Positions 1 to 8,797 of a stretch of DNA of 64,000 nt are shown here, piece after piece. The DNA is taken from assembly GCA_037179515.1 (NCBI GenBank), contig JAXCGZ010009453.1, forward strand, positions 124,001-188,000, given 5' to 3'. Below the pieces are notes generated by a model, which saw nothing but the letters and a program-made list of their open reading frames with translations, did no database searches and had not been told where the DNA came from. The position numbers and the translations under genes were made by a program. The DNA is from Halocaridina rubra. Its lineage: Eukaryota; Arthropoda; Malacostraca; Decapoda; Atyidae. The first letter of the stretch is position 1. Each line of letters opens with the position of its first letter.

Positions 1-740
1 TGAGCTTTCAGTTTGGTAATCTACAAAATTTCGTTTGTATGGGAATGGAATCTGAGAATAAAATTCGTATGATTTAGCCAGTAACGAATGTAACTAATTC
101 TCGAAAAACCAATTTGCTTGACCCAGAACTTTACCATACACTATCCCTCACCTTGTTGTGCCAGATAAATTCCTGTGAAGATGCCACGTAAATAAGGATT
201 GAAATAAACCTAGACTGCTCAGGCGAGATGTTGCCTCTTGGAAGTTTGGGCGCCAAGAGAGAGCGTCTCATTGTCCCTCATGGTGAGTTAATCTGTTGGA
301 TACATTTCTAGAGCAGTAACTGGCTCTGATATCATTTAAGGACTATTTTAGTGGTGGTCCCTGGCAAGCAATTATAGCAGAGATGCAAGGGAGAGACAGT
401 ATTTTTAGGTGCAACAAGTGGAAGCAAATAAAATAAAACGAGAATAATAATGAAAAGTTAGGTTACTGGTAAACAATCTCCAGAATGTTCTTGGCTCGTA
501 GCAGATGGAAAATAGAAGCAGCCTTTATATCGGGACTATACTCCTACACGTACAAGAAGAGTAAATAAGGTATATTTAAAATTAGCTATAAGCTAAAATA
601 TAAATTGCAGATAATCATAATCTGCAAAAGTCAAGAAGTGGGAATTATTTTTTTAGTTAGAAAATAACAGTTAAGTTACTAAATTAATTAATAAGGCATC
701 TAACAGCCATTGGTGACTTTGAGCGAAACACTCTGTTACA
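1..740 (-). repeat. 3' LTR of the minus-strand Gmr1-like copy (partial)
   Basis: On the minus strand it starts TGTAACAGAGTG at 740 and follows the start of the plus copy's LTRs (5231 and 13547), with a TATA-like GATATAAAGG and the exon-like stretch ending CAACAAG. It continues through GTGAGG into the intron-like segment, so at least the first ~180 bp of that segment are kept here, unlike in the 5' LTR of the same copy (3073-4107). It is cut by the window edge. Confidence 0.85.
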
Positions 741-1646
741 CTTATGGTAGAGGTCGGCCTGAAAAATAGGAACTAGGTTCAGTGCACGACCCAGCAAGAT
801 AGGGTACATAAGCCCAATCATTGCCACAGCTGGGGCTTTGCCCTTGTAATATTTGCAATCCAGGTTAATGATAAAGCGGCGTCGTATTTGGGGTGTTCCT
901 TCAGCAACCCTCACACGAACGACTTTGCTGGTAAAATCTTCATCCCTGACGAATCTCTCATCAACAAGTATGCCATTGGCCCCTGTGTCAAGAGCTATCT
1001 CAGCTTCCACACCATTTATGGTTTCAAGGCATTTTGGGATCATTTCCAGATCATCATGTTCGATGAATTCCACATTGGCAAGTTTGTCTGGTGGTTCCTC
1101 GGCATTATCCTCTGTGGCCCTTTCTGGCCTTATTTCTACAGCATGGGCCAAGTGCATGGCTGGACAGCTATTCAGGCCGCCGCTGTGTGAGGGAGCGTGG
1201 TGGCTCTTAGAGTTTGGCTGAAAACCCTGGGAAGGTGGAGCAGAGTAATGGCCTTTGCCTCTGAACTGCTGAGGCTTAGGTCTTACCGGGTCATCCTTCT
1301 TGAGTGTGGGGGCATGGCCATAATAAGGCTTAGGAGTGTGAGGAGGATAAGCTGGACGATTGAAGTTCTGCAAGGGGCTCTTGTGCTTCCCGTTCCTGTA
1401 ATCTCCATTTCTGGATGAAGAACTGCTCTCTGGGATTCCCGCTCGCAGCCGAGCAAGCGCAAGCTCATGCTCACGTTGTGCTTGTGCCTCGTCACTTGCT
1501 CTCTTCTCCAGCTTATCTCGGCGTTCAACCATCTTCTCATGAGCCCATTCGAAGAGCTTCTGCCCTGGGGAAAGACTGTATCTCTCACCCCTAGCAATCA
1601 TTATGCCCAGGTAACGCTCCTCATCGAATGTTTCGATGGTTTTCAT
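684..1646 (-). pseudogene. gag-protease polyprotein of Gmr1-like element, 3'-truncated
   Basis: The reading frame is colinear with the plus copy's gag-protease (8798-10042): FDEERYL near the N-terminus, a charged coiled-coil-like stretch, a proline/histidine-rich region, and an aspartic protease core ALDTGANG followed by LVDERF. I take the ATG at 1644-1646 because it aligns with the ATG at 8798; an in-frame ATG at 1674-1676 is the alternative. After ADLYH the frame runs into the 3' LTR, which supplies the last ~20 residues and the stop, so the C-terminus is not native. No capsid domain or CCHC knuckle is visible. Retropepsin-like proteases of this type cleave the element's own polyprotein. 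Confidence 0.8.
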
Positions 1647-1863
1647 GTTTGTTCCCTGTGACTGCCTGGTTTCCATGGTGGTTTCCTCAACAGTCAATAA
1701 CGAAGTGCCAAAACAACCACAAAAAAAAACAAATCTCTACAATAGTAGAAAAAAATTAAAGAACCACTCAACGCCAAGGAGAGAAAAAAATTCAACACCA
1801 AAGTTCAAACATATATGTAAACATGATCTCAAAACCTCACCATAAAAGTGACTCAAAATACAA

Positions 1864-2270
1864 TCAAGTGCAACAGCAGCAAAATGTTGCAAAACAGTGA
1901 ATGAAACAATGGGAATTCAGGATGGCAGTCGTGCCTGCTTAACAGCAATATGCGGCAGTACCTGCAGTCATGGTGCAAATGAAAGGAATGAGCAACACAA
2001 TCAAGTGCACCAGCAGCAAAATGTTGCAAAACAGTGCATGAAACACTGGTAATACAGAATGGCAGTCGTGCCTGCTTAACAGCAAAATGTGGCAGTACTT
2101 GCAGTTATGATGCAAATGAAAGGAATGAGCAACACAATCAAGTGCAACAGCAGCAAAATGTTGCAAAACAGTGCATGAAACACTGGTACTGCAGAATGGC
2201 AGTCATGCCTACTTAACAGCAATATGTGGCAGTACCTGCGGTTATGGTGCAAATGAAAGGAATAAGCAAC
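1864..2270 (-). repeat. 137-bp tandem repeats in the retrotransposon leader (about 3 copies)
   Basis: The word AAAATGTTGC recurs on the plus strand at 1881, 2018 and 2155, exactly 137 bp apart, inside near-identical units. The array lies between the primer-binding site and gag, matching the array at 8046-8605 in the other copy, which has one more unit. A single copy of the 81-bp unit that is doubled in the plus copy follows near 2290-2370. Confidence 0.85.
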
Positions 2271-3050
2271 AATGAATTTTACCGACTAGCACCCAGTGCC
2301 AGAGAATACAAACAAGTACAGTATAGCGGTTGTGCCTGCGTATGAGAGCGTATATGGCAGTACCCACAAATAATAAGTCGTAAGTAAAATTCTGGAGTGT
2401 TGCCAAAAGGGCACAGATCCTATGCAAAATACACCAAAGATAAGCTAACAGCTTACTAAGCAGCCAGATTACACATGTCTACTAGTAATGAGAAAATTTA
2501 TTTTCAAGTGACAACTCAGACAAATGAAAGGCTTAGCCTAGGCTCGATAAATGACACCAAAGTTTTTCTTCCCAATCTATGAGCAGTCAATGCTTGAATA
2601 TAAAACACAATTATAACCAAAAATACTTAATATGCTTTCTCCCAATTCCTAAATTCCAAGGAAATATAAACAATTCTTAGCAAGTATCACCCTTTAACGG
2701 ATATATAAAACACGAATGCTTTAAAGCTCAATCTTATCACGCAAATAAATGAAATTTTAAATAACACGTCTTCTCGTCATGCAAAATTTCTTAAGTCTGT
2801 TACCACATAATCTCATGTAGATTTCCTGAAATTTTGTTTACCACATGGGAAACAAGAAAATATTAGTTATCGTAATTGATCATGAAAATAAAAAAAAAAT
2901 TGTGATCCGCAACATCTCTACCGATAAAATTTTCGTGTGCAGCCTATGATTCATTCATTTCAATAATCGAGCCAATGGTAATCGGGTTTCATGTGCAATG
3001 TTAAAAAGCAAAATAAAAATAAATTTATCAAAATCAGTCTGTCTGTTCGG

Positions 3051-3068
3051 GTCCCTGTTCGGGCGCCA
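3051..3068 (-). promoter_or_regulatory. tRNA-Lys type primer-binding site
   Basis: The minus strand reads TGGCGCCCGAACAGGGAC four bases inside the end of the 5' LTR. This is the 18-nt sequence complementary to the 3' end of tRNA-Lys(UUU). It is identical to the site in the plus copy (7176-7193) and fixes the orientation of this element. Confidence 0.9.
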
Positions 3069-3072
3069 ATAT

Positions 3073-4107
3073 TGTTGGGGGAATGGAGAGTTGTTAAGAT
3101 TCTGTTTTACTAAGGGGACTCAAAGTACTGACCTCAGTTAAGAGCTCACAAACAGACAGGACATATATTTGTACTTGAACACCCCACCCGTTATAACACT
3201 ACTCGGTTAAATGAAAGTCAGAATTCAACTTTCTTTTAATTTTGGAAATGCATTGACATTAAAAGAATTGAAATAAATTTTCTAATTAAATTTTATGAAA
3301 TGCTGCCTCGAATCCCGGAGGTGGTGAGCACGATCTCGCTCCCCGGCACCACAGACATATGCCAAGACTTTGGCCTCAGCTTGACGATTACCTCTGTCAC
3401 ACAGGCAGAGTAGAATAGAGGACACTTGTTTGTGCCAGATGAATTCCTGTGATGATGCCACGTAAATAAGGTTTGAAACAACTTGACTGCTGAGGCGAGA
3501 TGCTGCCTCTGGGATGTTTGGCCACCAAAGAGGAAGCATCAATGTCCCTCCTGGTGACGTCATCTGTAGGATATATTTCTAGAGCAGTAACTGGCTCTTA
3601 TATCATTTAAGGTCTACTTTAGTGTGGTCCCTTTCAGGTAATTATAGCAGAGATGCAAGGGAGAGACAGTATTTTAGGTGCAACAATTGGAAGCAAATAA
3701 AGTAAAGCGAGAATAATAATAATGGAAAGTTAGGTTACTGGTAAACAATCTCTAGAACGTTCTTTGCGTTGTAGGGTGGAATTTAAGTACTCAAATAATA
3801 AAGAAGCTACTGAAATATATCTAGACAGGCTAATAACATAACAGCAAGGTCAAATTTATAACAAAATTATCAGCAAGAGCTATTTTATCATAAGAAAATT
3901 GTAAAGAAAACGTATATGTACAAGAATAGTAAATAAGGTATATTTAAAATTAGCGATAAGCTAAAATATAAATTGCAAATAATCATAATCTGCAAAAGTC
4001 AAGAAGTGGGAATTATTTTTTTAGTTAGAAAAATGACAGTTAAGTTACTAAATTAACTAATAAGGCATCTACCAGCCTCTGGTGATTTTGAGCGAAACAC
4101 TGTCACA
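3073..4107 (-). repeat. 5' LTR of the minus-strand Gmr1-like copy, lacking the LTR intron
   Basis: The minus strand starts TGTGACAGTG at 4107 and ends CCCCCAACA at 3073, 1035 bp against 1941 bp for the intact LTR. Nearly all of the difference is one absent block: sequence ending CAAACAAG (3425) is followed directly by TGTCCTC (3424). In the plus copy these flanks are separated by 997 bp beginning GTGAGG and ending TTGCAG. The gap therefore falls exactly at GT and AG splice boundaries. See findings. Confidence 0.88.
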
Positions 4108-4944
4108 TGTACAGTACTAAAGGGGAAGGGCATGAGTTATGTTTGGTTAATAGTAGTGGAGAACTCCCACTGGTTAATGACACACATACACTAAATAATA
4201 TTAAACTAAGCACTGCATAAATCCAGGCTTAAATGAAAGACTCATCAATAAAATGTAAAAATATATAGAAAAAAATTTAATATTATAATGGAGAGCAATA
4301 TTTCAGCTTAAAAGAAAAGGATAAATTTTACTCTAGTTTAGTCGGTAATAGGGTGAATTTTACAAAAATAACAAAGAGCTATAGCTCCAGGCACGACTGC
4401 TGGACACATCAAAACAAAACAACACTTAATATCGAAATAATGATTGTTCAAAATCCAAGAACTTTATACAATATTGAAACAGTCACTGCTTGACAAATTC
4501 GACAGCACTAGTCCAAGGGGCAAAATGGGAAGCTCGTAAATTTACACGAATTTTACGAGTCTCTAACAATAGGTCGTAACCTGGTGCCGTCTTCAGAGAA
4601 AGTCCTCGTCCATTCTGTAAACAAATCAGACGAGCAGCACATTCTAAAATAAAGGGATATATTTTTATCATATTTTACATAATTAAGGACTTCCTAAGGT
4701 GTAGATTAGCTTTACAAACAAATCCCATTTATTCATGAGAAAATAATGAATTAATGACAAAATATATGATAATTTTAATATAGTCTCTCAAACGAATATA
4801 TACATGTAGGTTGATGCAATACTGCTAATGGTATTACAATAAAACACACACAAGGTATAATTAATGAAACTGTGTGTGATAGACAGATCACCACACTAGT
4901 TTCAAGCGCTATACATATATTTATAATATTCATTTCACTCAACA
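4108..4944 (-). repeat. 3' LTR of an old minus-strand gypsy remnant
   Basis: On the minus strand a polypurine tract at 4957-4945 (TTGAGGGGGGAGA) is followed by TGTTGAGTGAAATG at 4944, the classic polypurine tract and LTR start. The LTR runs down to 4108, where the Gmr1-like copy interrupts it. At 837 bp it is incomplete. It contains no convincing reading frame. Confidence 0.7.
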
Positions 4945-4957
4945 TCTCCCCCCTCAA
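4945..4957 (-). promoter_or_regulatory. polypurine tract of the old gypsy remnant
   Basis: The minus strand reads TTGAGGGGGGAGA immediately before the LTR start TGTTGAG. This is the usual plus-strand primer site of an LTR retrotransposon. Confidence 0.75.
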
Positions 4958-5082
4958 TGAAGAGAGCAAACAAAAGAAAATAAATAAATAAACTCAGTGA
5001 GAACTTTGACATAAAAAAGAAAAAAAATATGTATATATAAGATTAATCAAAATACTAATCAGAGTAAATGAATAGTAATTAA

Positions 5083-5230
5083 CTAGAGATTCAATCTTTC
5101 AAGAGGTTTGACAGTTCTACCAGAAGTAGTTTTTACACTTGCAACAGTATCAATTTGAAAAGCTATACTTTTATCACCAATTAACATATTGCATTAAATA
5201 TCTTTAGACTTACTAGTATCATCTTCAGAT
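5083..5230 (-). pseudogene. gypsy pol scrap: protease start fused to pol C-terminus
   Basis: Minus-strand translation gives a retropepsin-like stretch CNMLIGDKSIAFQIDT, then almost at once the typical gypsy polyprotein end SGRTVKPLERLNL and a TAG stop at 5083-5085. Protease is thus joined to the last residues of pol, so RT, RNase H and integrase have been deleted. A TAA lies just before CNMLIG. The upstream part of the same frame continues at 15494-15574, across the Gmr1-like insertion. The family assignment rests on the DT motif, the C-terminal motif and the adjacent polypurine tract and LTR. Confidence 0.6.
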
Positions 5231-5443
5231 TGTGACAGAGTGTTTCGCTCAAAGTCACCAGAGGCTGTTAGATGCCTTATTAATTAATTTAGTAACTTAA
5301 CTGTTATTTTCTAACTAAAAAAATTAATTCCCCACTTCTTGACTTTTGCAGATTATGATTATTTGCAATTTATATTTTAGCTTATAGCTAATTTTAAATA
5401 TACCTTATTTACTCTTCTTGTACGTGAAGAAGTATAGTCCCGA

Positions 5444-5450
5444 TATAAAG
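5444..5450 (+). promoter_or_regulatory. putative LTR TATA box
   Basis: TATAAAG occurs in the context GATATAAAGGCTG about 210 bp into the LTR and is kept in the 3' LTR and in the minus copy. If used, transcription would start near 5475, upstream of the splice-donor-like site at 5821. The start site is not visible in sequence. Confidence 0.45.
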
Positions 5451-5820
5451 GCTGCTTCTATTTTCCGTCTGCTACGAGCCAAGAACATTCTGGAGATTGT
5501 TTACCAGTAACCTAACTTTTCATTATTATTCTCGTTTTATTTTATTTGCTTCCACTTCTTGCACCTAAAAATACGTCTCTCCCTTGCATCTCTGCTATAA
5601 TTTCCTGCCAGGGACCACCACTAAAATAGTCCTTAAATGATATCAGAGCCAGTTACTGCTCTAGAAATGTATCCTACAGATGAACTCACCAGGAGGGACA
5701 ATGAGGCGTCCTCCTTTGGCGCCCAAACTTCCAAGAGGCAACGTCTCGCCTGAGCAGTCTAAGTTTATTTCAAACCTTATTTACGTGGCATCTTCACAGG
5801 AATTCATCTAGCACAACAAG

Positions 5821-6817
5821 GTGAGGGACAGTGTATGGTAAAGCTCGTGGGTCAAGCAAATTGGTTTATTTTCGAGAATTAGTTACATTCGTTACTGGCT
5901 AAATCTTACAGATTTTTATTCTCAGATTCCATTCCCATACACACGAAATTTTGTAGATTACCAAACTGGAATCTCACATGCAAAAGTTAATTCCTTAACC
6001 TGTAAATTACAGCTGATATACATTGCTAAGAAGTTTCTTTTCATTGATTGTGATAAACGAAAATCTCATCCTCTGAAGACTGGTTATGAGCCCGTAAAAA
6101 TCTATCTCTTTTCGTAATAAATTCTAATTTCATTTCACCTCTTTCTATCATCGTAAATAAAGTGCTTTACGTCAAAACTCGTCAATAAAGCTATTTGCTA
6201 TATAAATTGCAAATAATTAATCATTTAGCTAAAGTGTTTTATGCTATAAACTGCAAATAATTAAAAGGTAATTTTACCCTGTTGGCTTTGCAAATATTTC
6301 TTGTTAACCACAATTTAATGAATGCATACTGTATTTATCTTGCTAATTCTTCATATGTTGGGGATAAAGTGTTTTGAGTTATAAGTTGCAAATACCTCAA
6401 AAGGTGGTTTTGCACCCTTTTTTTTCATTGCAAAGCTCTTGATAACCAAAGGTGAATGAATACTGTATTTATCTCGTAGATTCTTCCTTTACCCTAAATA
6501 GAGTGTTTTACCATATTAATTGTAAATCAGTAATAAGCATTGCAACTTTTGTGGTTGCCCACAATTTAAGGAATACATGCAGTACTGTATTTGTCTTGCT
6601 TATTCTTCATTTATTGTGAATAAATTGTTTTCCTTTAAAACCAGTAAAGAATTAATGGTTTTGTATGCTATTATGGTAGCATAAATATTTCTGGTTAGCT
6701 GTGAATAACCAATATATTTTTATCCAGTAGAATGACATTGGAAACTCATTATATGTGTGCTCATGCTTTCAGTTTCCCATTATAAACAGTGTGTCATTTC
6801 TGTTTCTGAAATTGCAG
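5821..6817 (+). other. intron-like segment inside the LTR
   Basis: The 997-bp block begins GTGAGG after CAACAAG and ends TTTCTGAAATTGCAG before TGTCCTG, with a pyrimidine-rich run before the AG. The 3' LTR carries the same 997 bp at 14138-15134. The 5' LTR of the minus copy lacks exactly this block. A precisely missing GT..AG block is what splicing followed by reverse transcription would give. The segment has no long reading frame. Confidence 0.7.
6116..6189 (+). promoter_or_regulatory. cluster of AATAAA polyadenylation signals in the LTR intron
   Basis: AATAAA occurs at 6116-6121, 6156-6161 and 6184-6189, with another at 6619-6624, all inside the intron-like block. In the 3' LTR such signals could end the transcript; in the 5' LTR they would be removed if the block is spliced. 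Whether they are used is not shown. Confidence 0.4.
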
Positions 6818-7175
6818 TGTCCTGTATTCTACTCTGCCTGTGTGACAGAGGTAAATATCGAGTTGAGGCCAAAGTCTTGGCATACGTCCGTGGTGCTGGG
6901 AAACGAAATCGTGCTCACCACCTCCGGGATTCAAGGCAGCATTTCATAAAATTTAATTAGAAAAATTCAATTCTTTTAATGTCATTGCATTTCCAAAATT
7001 AAAAGAAAGTTGAATTCTGAGTTTCATTTAACCGACTAATGGTACAAGAGATGGGGTGTTCAAGTACAAATGTCTGTCCTGTCTGTTTGTGAGCTCTTAA
7101 CCGAGCTCGGTTCTTTGAGTCTCCTTAGTAAAACAGAATCTTAACAACACTCAACCATCCTAACCCCAACAAGAT

Positions 7176-7193
7176 TGGCGCCCGAACAGGGAC
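7176..7193 (+). promoter_or_regulatory. tRNA-Lys type primer-binding site
   Basis: TGGCGCCCGAACAGGGAC starts four bases after the 5' LTR end. It is complementary to the 3' terminal 18 nt of tRNA-Lys(UUU), the primer also used by lentiviruses and several gypsy elements. Confidence 0.93.
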
Positions 7194-7866
7194 CCGAACA
7201 GACAGACTGATTTTATAAATTTATTTTAATTTTGCTTTTTAACATTGCACATGAAACCCGATTACCATTGGCTCGATTATTGAAATGAATGAATCTTAGG
7301 CTGCACACGAAAATTTTCACGCTAGAGACGTTGCGCATAAGCAATTTTTTTTTTTATTTTCAATATTGATTATGGTAACTCATATTTTCTTGTTTCCCAT
7401 GTGGTAAACAATATTTCAGAAAATCTACATGAGATTATGTGGTAACAGAAATAAGAAATTTTGCATGACGAGAAGACGTGTTATTTAAAATTTCATTTAT
7501 TTGCGTGATAAGATTGAGTTTTAAAGCATTCGTGTTTTATATATCCATTGAAGGGTGATACTTGTTAGGAATTGTTTATATTTCCTTGGGATTTAGGAAT
7601 TGGGAGAAAGCATATTAAGTATTTTTGCTTATAATTGTGTTTTATATTCAAGCATTGACTGCACATAGATTGGGAAGAAAAACTTTGGTGTCATTTATCG
7701 AGCCGAGGCTAAGCCTTTCATGTGTCTGAATTGTCACTTGAAAATAAATTTTCTCATTACTAGTAGTAATGTGTAATCTGGCTGCCTAGTAAGCTGTTAG
7801 CTTATCGTTGGTGTATTTTGCATAGGATCTGTGCCCTTTTGGTAACACTCCAGAATTTTACTTACG

Positions 7867-8030
7867 ACATTTTATTTGTGGGTACTGCCATATATGCGCT
7901 CATACGCAGGCACGACCGCTATACTGTACTTGTTCGTATTACTTATGATATTTTATTTGTGGGTACTGCCATATACGCGCTCATACGCAGGCACGACCGC
8001 TATACTGTACTTGTTTGTACTTTCAGGCAC
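7867..8030 (+). repeat. 81-bp tandem duplication in the leader
   Basis: The unit containing TTTTATTTGTGGGTACTGCC occurs twice with GTACTGCC at 7882 and 7963, 81 bp apart. The minus copy has the unit once, so the duplication arose within the family. Confidence 0.8.
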
Positions 8031-8045
8031 TGGGTGCTTGTCGGT

Positions 8046-8605
8046 AAAATTCGTTGTTGCTCATTCCTTTCATTTCCACCATAACCGCAGGTACTGCCAC
8101 GTATTGCTGTTAAGCAGGCACGACTGCCATCCTGTATTACCAGTGTTTCATGCACTGTTTTGCAACATTTTGTTGCTGTTGCACTTGATTGTGTTGCTCA
8201 TTCCTTTCATTTGCACGATTACCGCAGGTACTGCCACATATTGCTATTAAGCAGGCATGACTGCCATTCTGTATTACCAATGTTTCATGCACTGTTTTGC
8301 AACATTTTGTTGCTGGTGCGCTTGATTGTGTTGCTCATTCCTTTCCTTTGCACGAATACCGCAGGTACTGCCACATATTGCTGTTAAGCAGGCACGACTG
8401 CCATTCTGCATTGCCAGTGTTTCATGCACTGTTTTGCAACATTTTGTTGCTGTTGCACTTGATTGTGTTGCTCATTCCTTTCATTTGCACCATAACTGCA
8501 GGTACTGCCACGTATCGCTGTTAAGCAGGCACGACTGCCATTCTGTATTGCCAGTGTTTCATGCACTGTTTTGCAACATTTTGCTGCTGTTGCACTTGAT
8601 TGTAT
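8046..8605 (+). repeat. 137-bp tandem repeats in the retrotransposon leader (about 4 copies)
   Basis: The word GTACTGCCA recurs at 8091, 8228, 8365 and 8502, each 137 bp apart. Units contain TTAAGCAGGCACGACTGCC and a CATTTTGTTGCTG stretch. A period of 137 is not a multiple of three, so the small frames in it change phase from unit to unit. The array is 5' leader between primer site and gag, and the minus copy has fewer units. Confidence 0.9.
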
Positions 8606-8797
8606 TTTGAGTCACTTTTATGGTGAGATTTTGAGATCACTATTATGTTTAAGTTTGAACTGTGGTGTTGAATTTTTTTCTTTCTCTCCTCGGTGTTGTG
8701 TGGTTCTTTCATTTTTTTTTCTACTACTGTATTGTAGAGATTTGTTTTATTTTGTGGTTGTTTTGTCACTTTGTTATTGACTGTATATGAAACAAAC

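Larger units (their letters stand above)
1..4107 (-). mobile_element. Gmr1-like Ty3/gypsy LTR retrotransposon, minus-strand copy, pol deleted
   Basis: On the minus strand this reads 5' LTR (4107-3073), primer-binding site (3068-3051), long leader with 137-bp repeats, gag-protease reading frame (1646-684) and a 3' LTR beginning at 740 and running off the window. Every part matches the plus-strand copy at 5231-15493. All of pol is missing: the protease frame joins the 3' LTR start directly, where the other copy has about 3.8 kb of integrase, RT, RNase H and 3' UTR. The copy sits in the LTR of an older gypsy remnant (4108-4944). The target-site duplication cannot be checked because the left end is outside the window. 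Confidence 0.9.
5231..7171 (+). repeat. 5' LTR (1941 bp) of the Gmr1-like element
   Basis: It starts TGTGACAGAG and ends CCCCAACA, with the usual TG..CA termini. It matches the 3' LTR at 13547-15493 with scattered differences. Inside are a TATA-like box (5444), a short exon-like segment ending CAACAAG at 5820, a 997-bp GT..AG segment (5821-6817) rich in AATAAA, and a second exon-like segment to the LTR end. Confidence 0.93.

Noticed and set aside
3282..3563. A 93-codon frame in the minus copy's 5' LTR that crosses the splice-like junction
   Set aside because: The corresponding exon-like sequence in the plus copy's LTRs carries indels that break the frame, so a spliced LTR protein is not supported.
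7176..7193. Lentivirus or endogenous retrovirus, suggested by the tRNA-Lys primer site
   Set aside because: No envelope gene is present, the domain order and RT are Gmr1/gypsy type, and this primer is used by many unrelated LTR elements.
8046..8605. Regularly spaced repeats that could suggest a CRISPR array
   Set aside because: The whole 137-bp unit repeats, with no unique spacers, inside a eukaryotic retrotransposon leader.
7818..8610. Overlapping Cys/His-rich frames in the leader repeats
   Set aside because: They arise from repeated units read in shifting phase and are not shared as one protein between the copies.
8771..8797. Extending gag upstream to a TTG codon at 8771
   Set aside because: Eukaryotic translation would start at the ATG at 8798, which aligns with the ATG of the other copy.
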